Source: Forficula auricularia (lineage: Eukaryota; Arthropoda; Insecta; Dermaptera; Forficulidae). From it: DNA of 64,000 nt. Positions 56,861-64,000 of this stretch are shown here, piece by piece. How positions within the stretch are numbered: the stretch's first letter is position 1; every line of letters begins with the position of its first letter. The DNA lies in NCBI GenBank assembly GCA_024734495.1, contig JALMQS010000225.1:17622573-17686572 (forward strand), read 5' to 3'. The notes beneath the pieces were generated by a model. The model made no database searches, was not told the origin of the DNA, and was given only the letters and a program-made list of their open reading frames with translations. Position numbers and translations under genes: made by a program.

Positions 56861-57199
56861 CACAGGAATTATCTGACGGATTATAGTGGTGTTTCACAAA
56901 AAGGAAATAAAATTTAAAAAATTAAAAAATTTTGGAGATTTTTTTTATTTATCTCTATACATATTTCGGTCTATGAACCCTTCATCAGGAGGTTTAACAA
57001 AAGACTGTCTTTTGTTAAACCTCTTTGATGAAGGGTTCATAGCCAGAAATATGTATAGAGATAAATAAAAAAAAATCTCCAAAATTTTTAAAATTTTTAA
57101 AATTTTATTTCCTCTTTGAGAAACACCACTATAATCCGTCAAATAATTCCTGTGTTTAATATGTTTCACTATAAACCAACACCGCTTTCCCAAAACCTT
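56861..57199 (+). mobile_element. Hammerhead-bearing foldback, 339 bp
   Basis: A 13-bp direct repeat AGTCATTCCTTAA flanks it (56848-56860, 57200-57212). The arms begin ACACAGGAATTATCTGACGG and end AATAATTCCTGTGTTT, meeting near AAAGACTGTCTTTTG. A tail of about 40 bp follows the right arm. The left arm has an intact ribozyme on the minus strand; the right arm's copy has TTGATGA in place of CTGATGA. The 60- and 86-codon frames over it mirror each other and are not genes. Confidence 0.87.
56951..56993 (-). ncRNA. Hammerhead ribozyme, left arm, intact core
   Basis: On the minus strand: CTGATGA (56982-56988), a short stem II (GGU/ACC), GAAA (56964-56967), stem III AUA/UAU with loop UG, and A at the cleavage position (56956). 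Stem I is CUC with GAG (56953-56955). Stem II is weak, so activity is less certain than for the copies at 18.97 and 32.68 kb. Confidence 0.65.
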
Positions 57200-57214
57200 A
57201 GTCATTCCTTAAGA

Positions 57215-57540
57215 CAGTGTTTCCTAACCTTTCGAGTTTTGTCACCCCCTATGACCAAGCAAACCATGTGTCTTTATTTACCCCTCTTTGAAAAAAACAT
57301 CAGAAAGTAAAACTAAAAAGTTTTTAGGGTTATTGACTGTTTACCATTTGTTTTTCTACTGAAAATTACCAATATTCTTTCAGTTTTAATTTGTAGAACT
57401 TTGATGGTGTAATGACTATTTAAATATGAAAATTACCTAAGACTATGACAATAAAAACAAATATACTTTGAGAACTATACATTTTTCAAATAGCTATTAT
57501 AGCTCCATAGAGGTAAATACTCCTAGGTTAGGAACCACGA
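57215..57540. mobile_element. hAT-like MITE, 326 bp
   Basis: Ends CAGTGTTTCCTAACC and GGTTAGGAACCACGA are inverted copies, flanked by the perfect 8-bp duplication CCTTAAGA (57207-57214, 57541-57548). The left duplication overlaps the right-hand direct repeat of the neighbouring foldback, so this element arrived later. No transposase. Confidence 0.92.
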
Positions 57541-58075
57541 CCTTAAGAGATCAGGCCTCAGAGTGGAATCAACCATTGATACTTTGTCGAGAAATTCCAC
57601 CGCAGTATTGTGTCTGCTATTTAAGTTAACGAAAGTTCTTATGGACCCTCTTATGGATTCACTGAGGGCGTTGATGTCATCACTGAATTGAGTATAGGAA
57701 TGTGTGCACCGGATCACTAAAATGTAAAGTCTATTGGCGAAAATCATGAGAGAGTTGATGTTAAAATATAATAGAATTGAGAAGATGGGGAAGAATACAC
57801 CCCCTGGTGAGTCCTCGCTAATGTCTGAATAACAAACATATTCTAATGGCTAGCGCCCCAAACCTCAGCTGATTTTCGCCAATTAGCTACGAGTGCATAA
57901 ATCTAAAATGATCGTTAATGCAATATCTATGCGATTGGTTTGTAATATTTGATGGGTGTTATCATCTGTTTAATAATGTAATGTATAGAAGGGTAATCAT
58001 TAATATAAATATGGAAGAGGGTGGGCCAAATGATTGAACCTTGAGGAATTAGCATAGATGTTAAAAGATTATATT
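57541..58075 (-). pseudogene. Degenerate CR1/jockey-like RT fragment
   Basis: Minus strand from about 58060: IPQGSIIWPTLFHIYINDYP, matching the RT motif (V/I)PQGS(I/V)LGP.LF..YINDLP with substitutions, then a stretch with stops. A 74-codon frame follows (57523-57747) that may be later coding sequence (FSDDINALSES...) but whose identity is unclear. Broken and truncated. Confidence 0.55.
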
Positions 58076-58337
58076 CCATCTACTATAATCTTAATAATAC
58101 GATTTTAGATAAAGCTTTCAAAACACTTGCAGAGTTTGATTCAAACCTTTGACTTGAGCTTTTCTTCTTTCTTCTTTATCCTTTCTATATACCCCCAAGG
58201 ATGTTAACATTTGAGATATAATAAATAAATAAATTCAATTAACATTCTACTGTTAGTCGTCATTCTATATATATACATATACCAATAATTAACATATTTG
58301 AGGTGTTGTAATTTCCCATCCAGCGTGGATCCCATTT

Positions 58338-58361
58338 CTCTCTCTCTCTCTCTCTCTCTAA
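58338..58361. repeat. TC microsatellite
   Basis: About 11 TC units. Confidence 0.9.
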
Positions 58362-58673
58362 ATTGTATGTAGATCAATTGATAGATACGGGGAGAAATTC
58401 CACAACCAAATTAAGAAGAAGAGTATATATATTAAAAAAACAAAACGTTTAGGAGAAAGTGAGAAGTGAAGTGAGCTGAAGGTTTCTAATTAGGTGACTG
58501 ACCTATATTTATTTTGAAAAGAAACGTCTCATGTTTAAAATTATTCTATTTTCTTATCACTATTAAAGTTAAATTGGATTGAGTCTGTCGGTCTCTTTGA
58601 GGATTACTATTCAGGTGACTGTCTAAGCAAAAGCCGAATGTTTAAATTAAAAAAAAAATTATCAGGCTTATTA

Positions 58674-59408
58674 ATTTTTACTTTACCACACAGGGTATGG
58701 TCAAGTATTGTAATCGTGAATGAAAAAAGTGTTTTTTTTTGCTTCTTTTTTTCAAAATATCTCTAAAACGGCTGAAAATATTTTGATTAAAAAAATTGAG
58801 CGAAACCATGCCATTTCGATCTACAAAAAAGCCCTAATAAGTAAACATCGAAAAATTATATTTTAGTCTGAATATCAAAACCAAATTTCACATGTAGTTT
58901 TGGTGCATTGAGATTAAGAGCTGATTAGATTTTGGTGCATATCGACCCAAAATTAAGGGGGTGGAGGGGCGTAAAAATTAAAAAGCTAGGCCATTTGAGC
59001 AAACTCAACCAAATTTTGTATACATAACCAGTGGACTCCCTGAAGTCTAAAAATGCAAAAACTAACCGCCCAAAATGAGGGGGGGGTCAGAAAATGAAAA
59101 TCTAGGCCCTTGTATCAAACTTAACCAAATTTTGAATACATAATCCGCGGGCCCCCAGAAGACTAAAAATGCGAAAGCTAACCCCCTAAAACGGGGAGGG
59201 GGGGTTAGGTCCAAAAAATTAAAATATAGGGCTTTGAACCAAATTCAATCAAATTTTGTATACATAATCAGTGAGCCTTCAGAAGTCTAAAATTGCAAAA
59301 ACTAACCCCCTTCCCCTATATGATTATAAAAATTTTATTAAATATTAAATATAAGTGAGGGGCCAGGTTGTATGATGTCAAGTGGTTGGCCACATCAGAA
59401 CATGTCAA
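58674..59408 (+). repeat. 700-bp repeat family, copy E
   Basis: Starts TTACTTTACCACACAGGGTATGG and ends GGCCACATCAGAACATGTCA. It carries four internal units of about 110-120 bp, the most of any copy, but lacks the CTGTTAGTCTGT patch (deleted near 58865). Confidence 0.85.
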
Positions 59409-59599
59409 TATTTTTACACTTATTTTAACTCTTGTCATTCATATAATTAAATCAACTTAATAATTAATAAACAATAAAATACAAGCCCGAATACCAGAGA
59501 ACTTTAACTGTTTTTTAATTGAAAATATTTTCTTGCCAAGAGCAGGAGAATTAATTATTGGTTTTCAAGGGAAAAGACTTGATGTAAGTAAAAATCACC

Positions 59600-59900
59600 G
59601 ATATATAAATTGTTATATATACCTTTATTTATTAGAGTCTATAGTTTCCAAGTTTTGGCCATCATCTTTAGTCTTTTTATATAAATATTTTTTTTTTTTT
59701 TTTTGGCATGATTGGTTGAAATTTTTTTTTAAGTTGATTTATCACCTTCCAAAGAAAACTAGAGTTCAACTTCATTCGAATATTCAAGAGAAAAAAAATA
59801 TTTATAAAAAAAGATTGAAGATGAAGATCAAGTCTTCGAAACTAAAGTCTTTAAAAAATAAAATTTTATAATAAAATAATATATGTACATTTATATTTAA
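59600..59900 (+). mobile_element. Decayed hammerhead-bearing foldback (probable)
   Basis: The right part reads GATTGAAGATGAAGATCAAG followed by TCTTCGAAACTAAAGTC: stem II GAAGA/TCTTC, GAAAC and AAAGTC are intact, but core CTGA is TTGA. The left part on the minus strand (59640-59680) has CTAAAGA and GGAAACTATAGAC. ATAAATATTTTT/AAAATATTTATA pairs the arms. The flanking repeat was not identified. Confidence 0.55.
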
Positions 59901-59904
59901 GTGT

Positions 59905-61000
59905 ATTATATGTTTATAAGATTAACACCCTCTTGATTTATTATTAATTATTTTAATTAATCTTAACTTACATATATACACATCACGAGGAAAATGCGCT
60001 TGATTGAAACTAGAATAATGTAATTTAATCTTTAGTATCTAATTTTGCTTAAAACTCTCTTACACCTTTATAATTTGAGTTTCTAGTGGAGATTGAGGGT
60101 CTTAAATATCTGTATCCCTCCTGTACGCTACGAATAAATAATTTCTAGGATATACTTAACACGCAAACGTGCCAACAACATACAGTATCTTAGGTGTCAA
60201 CTCAACAAAGAACTAACTCCGCTAGAAATGTTACATAACTTCCTAAATCTAATGGGCTTAGATATTACCTACATGATAAGACATGATCAAGGAATTTTAA
60301 AAATGTAAAAACAATGTTTTTTTTAATATTGTTTGATCTGAGACTTTTGAAGTTTATTTTATATGTCTTGTAAACTGCCATGGTCTATCGTAGTGCCTAT
60401 GGCGCTTAATCATTACCACCGAGTGAAACCCGGCTGAATCACTACAAATACTCTGATTAATTGAAAGCTCATCAGAATGTTTACAATAAACAGCAGAGAG
60501 AAGAATTGAGTTTCCACTAGCTAATGAAATACGAAAAAATAAACGTTTCCTCCATTTTCTCATGAAAACCCTTTTCAAAACAGATGTAAATATATAAATT
60601 GATTTTGAAACATGACCATCCATATAATTTCGCGATACGTAAGTTCTTTCTGGTGCCAAAATAATTGTATTTTCATTACAAGATCTGATTAGATTTGGGC
60701 TCTCTTCCTACAGAACTACTAACTAAAAATTTATAAAATCAGAAAAAGTAATCGAAAATTTAATTGTTGAGTTCAAATTTAGAGCCAAAGTTGTTTGTAT
60801 TATCAAGCTGTACTTACTATTTTATCAAGTTTCTGCTTTCTAGTTCAAACAGAATCACCAATATTTGTAGAGTGCCTAGAGTAAGTTTTGAATAAGTTTA
60901 CTTTTTTCTCAAATTTCTATCGTTTATTTGTTGAATAATTTGTAATTTATCTTTAAAATTTTAACAAAAAATAGGTCATAAATAAACTTTCTTTATTTAA
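59905..61000. other. Mostly unrecognised; possible repeat and frame remnants
   Basis: A plus frame at about 60165-60308 reads RANNIQYLRCQLNKELTPLE and on to a stop. It looks protein-like, possibly a retroelement C-terminus, but I cannot name it. At 60540-60720 a reversed copy of the ACTAGAACAAAC dispersed family ends with ATCTGATTAGATTTGGGCTC. The 101-codon minus frame over it is not a gene. Confidence 0.35.
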
Positions 61001-63580
61001 AAAATGAACATATATTTTAATTTTGTCTTTAGAATTCATTTATTATATTTCTACTTCTCATCATTCCTTGTCTAATATTTTCCATTTGTTTGACATTTGA
61101 GATAATTTTTTCTTTTTTTTGCACCCTATAAAGCATTAATAATATCATTATTGGTAATATTGATTCAATTCGAGTCATTCCCCCAAAACCCTATATTTTA
61201 AAATAGGTAAATAACCTATTTATCCCATATTTATCTTGTGTGCACTACGCCGCTGTGGCTTCGGGGGTGTTATTTACGCGACTGATTGCATCAATTGGCG
61301 AAAATTAGAATTTAATAGGAAGGTCAATGTATTTTTCTAATGGGAGAATAGAAATTGAAACTTTCTGCCACCATTTATCAGGGGGGGGGGTGTATTCGCT
61401 ATTCAATTAAATGTAAGGTAAACGCACCGGTAGTAGACCATTCAAAAGATTTTTTTATGAAAATAAGCATTTTTAACTTTTAATTTGCCCCGAGATTTCG
61501 ATAAATTACTAGAAGCCCATCTTCCGGATGGCTTCTTAACGAACTAGACAGCTATTTATGCATTAAAAGTCTTATTGTGTATCTTGAAAACAGTAACAGG
61601 TAAGTTGTGTTTACATTTTATGCTAATTTCTTATGCAAATCGTTAAGGACAGACTTCACTTTATGTATAGGACATCCTATGTTATATTTAATAATAATTT
61701 CAATCTAAAATATCAATTCAATAGTTGATACTACAAATAATTTTAATCAATTATACATTTTTCCAGTATGTGATCAGGGGAATCATGGCCAAGGGGGTGG
61801 GTGGTCACCTTCTGAAACACAAATCACTTGTTTTATTTAGGAATTAACAGGGGGTGGTCAATTTTTAAATCAACGCAGTTCCAATTGTTTTACGTTAGAT
61901 GACTTGTTTCTTAATCGAATCGTTGATGTACTGTTTAGGAATTTCTTTTTTATTTAACTTCTTGTTTTCCCATAGATGACCTATATGGCCAACTATTAAC
62001 TCGCGGTGTGGTCAACTAGGTACTAAAATTTCAAAAAAAATTCCGAAATCATGCCACCAATAAAAGAACATTTTCGGAATTACAAGCCTGAAGATATGGA
62101 AAGAGCCATTTACCAATCCAGATTTGCTTAACTATAACTGGAAGAATGTTGTGTCCCATATCAGTCAACTGAAGCAAGTGAGCAAAACTAGAAACGACTA
62201 CTCAGTTCCAGAACTTGACTTCTTATAGAAAACTTAAGCTGAACAATTAATGTTCATTTTTTTGCTTATAAGCGCTTGGTAAGGGGTGTCCATTACTAAA
62301 ATAATAATGGTCTACTTCTAAAAATTTTTCAAAAAATTTATTTATTATTGAAATGATTTATTAATTTCCTTTTTGCTTGTAGTCCTGTTAAGATTGAGTG
62401 GTAGCATAAATGACAAGACTTCTCTTTTCATCATTATAAATATAGCGTCACTATGAATGTTTTTTGATAGAAATTCTCATTTATGGATGTCTACTACCAG
62501 CAAGTTATTTCTAGTATTTCTAATTCTATATAATTATATAACTCGAAAAGATGTCATGCCAGGTTTATAAATATTGTAATATTTTTCTTGTATCTATTTA
62601 TTATATATATGGAAGTATTGTGTATTTCTCTACTGAGGTCTTGACCATTTGAAGGCTTCTATCACCACGCTTTAACAATTATTTTTCACTTTTTCACTTC
62701 TAGGAAAACGATGATCTTGATATATGGAAATCAAATTTGGAACAAAAACACCGCTTTTGTGGGTCCCAGTGCCCAAAAATGACTGGACGCGGTACGCCTA
62801 TGCGTTATTAATGGTAAGAGCAACAAAATTCGAAACTTAAGCTTGCTGTACTTCTGCTAGCTGATATCAGATACCTTATTTAGGTTTTCACCTTCCATTT
62901 TGTTTATTTTCACTCTTAGATTTTAAAATTTTCGATTTTTTTCCATAAGCTTGATGTTGCATGATTCGCATGCGTGTAAATTTTCAGCTTTTAGAATTCC
63001 CAGAAGTGGGTTTTAATTATTAAACACAGAAATTCGTTCTTGCATATAAATCATATTAAGGTAGGTAATGTGTGCCATCCTTTTGAATACCCTTGACTAT
63101 TATCAAGTAGATTACTAAAGTCTAATTGGTTCAGAAGAGGTTTTAAAGTAATTTAAAGGAGAACTGTTCCTCCTCTATTTTCTTAAAAACGGCTTTAACG
63201 ATTTTATTTCCAAAGTTGAATTTTTAAAGAATCGTACTATATTTCAATGAGTATACATTCTATTCCAATTGAAATTTAGGGAGTTAATTAGGTATCTCTT
63301 AAAAAAGAAGAATGAATTTTGCATTGAAAAATTATACAAATATTATACATAGTTCCAAGTTCACATAAACCTTCATCTCATAAAAACCACTAATATTACT
63401 TAAGATAGAGAATTATACATACATATTTTAAAATTAACAGATTGAATTATTGCTAAGATAATTAAACCAAAAATTAAGTTTTTAATAGTTTATTATATTT
63501 AAATTTATTACTAGGAGGTTTCTTCCCTTGTGTCTCCTATAACTACATCTCCTCTTATATTCCTTTTACATTATTATTAT
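61000..63580. other. No gene recognised
   Basis: AT-rich DNA. A plus frame near 62050-62130 (MPPIKEHFRNYKPEDMERAI) recalls the start of a pogo/Tigger-type helix-turn-helix transposase, but it stops after 26 codons. A run of 10 G is at 61381. Confidence 0.35.
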
Positions 63581-63587
63581 TATTATT

Positions 63588-64000
63588 TTTACTTTACCAT
63601 ACAGGGTATGGTCAAGTATTGCATGAAAAAAGTGGTTTTTTCCTTCTTTTTTATATCTCAAAAACGGATAAAACTATTTTGATTAAAAAATTGAGCGAAA
63701 CCATGACATTTCGCTCTACAAAAAAGCTCTAACAAGAAAACATCGAAAAAATTATATTTTTCGAGATAATAATTGTTTTGTCAAAATGTCTGTTCGTTAG
63801 TCTGTCTGGTTGTTAGTTAGTCTGTGCGTTACCAAATTTTTGTGGACGAGCTAGCTCAAAAACTAGTGTGAATATCGAAACCAAATTTCACACGTAGTTT
63901 TGGTCCATTGAGATTAAGAGATGATTAGATTTTGGTGGATTTAGACCCAAAATTAAGGGGGGTGGAGGGGGGGGGAAGTTAAAAATTGAAAATCTAGCCC
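63588..64000 (+). repeat. 700-bp repeat family, copy F (cut by window end)
   Basis: Starts TTACTTTACCATACAGGGTATGG and runs through GTGGACGAGCTAGCTCAAAA to the first internal unit, where the window stops. Confidence 0.85.

Noticed and set aside
56886..57310. Short frames across the 56.9-kb foldback
   Set aside because: Products of inverted arms and of the neighbouring MITE; no domain.
61257..61420. Link between GGCGAAAAT/ATTTTCGCC motifs at 12.2, 57.7, 57.9 and 61.3 kb
   Set aside because: Short, in different contexts, with no consistent flanking similarity I could establish by eye.
1..64000. CRISPR array, operon or bacterial contamination
   Set aside because: No regularly spaced repeats, no dense coding, and spliced eukaryotic exons plus arthropod-type retroelements throughout.

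Overview
This window is AT-rich, repeat-dense eukaryotic nuclear DNA. It has spliced coding exons with GT/AG borders and a mixture of R2-like, RTE-like, CR1/jockey-like, Penelope-like (PLE), Helitron-like, hAT-like and tRNA-SINE elements. That repertoire, together with an insect-style NRF-6 gene, points to an arthropod, most likely an insect. I cannot fix the order from sequence alone. There is no operon, CRISPR array, rRNA or bacterial gene organisation.

The left third (about 2.4 to 18.05 kb) carries the one host gene I can support. It is a minus-strand 'nose resistant to fluoxetine' (NRF-6-like) membrane acyltransferase gene, read here as seven exons: 17848-18050, 15851-16032, 10894-11033, 9119-9235, 7265-7432, 3489-3582 and 2432-2560. 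Every junction is phase-compatible. The gene runs off the left edge, and its first exon(s) were not found. Its introns hold two Helitron-like copies, a hAT-like element, a SINE, a 5'-truncated R2-like retrotransposon and an RTE tail.

From 18 to 64 kb I see almost only mobile DNA. The coding remnants are two RTE-like LINE pieces (27.4-29.0 and 41.0-41.6 kb), three CR1/jockey-like LINE pieces (19.8-20.25, 47.25-47.6 and 57.5-58.1 kb) and a nearly complete PLE (50.77-53.28 kb, minus) with RT and GIY-YIG domains, broken by one extra base. Among the non-coding elements, one roughly 700-bp family occurs six times (21.0, 23.5, 40.0, 43.3, 58.7 and 63.6 kb). A composite element framed by ACCGACTTC occurs twice plus a fragment.

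The most interesting structure is a set of short foldback elements at 18.7, 28.3, 32.5, 36.5 and 56.9 kb. Each has long inverted arms, and hammerhead-ribozyme cores or their decayed remains lie at mirrored positions in them. One side carries an extra tail of roughly 35-50 bp, and each element is flanked by a direct repeat of 11-15 bp. The same type of ribozyme lies at the 3' side of the PLE, so I read these as non-autonomous relatives mobilised by PLE enzymes. Eight hammerheads with an intact core were found, and at least three further sites look like decayed ones. Hammerheads in PLE pseudo-LTRs are known; this compact foldback arrangement may be less well described.
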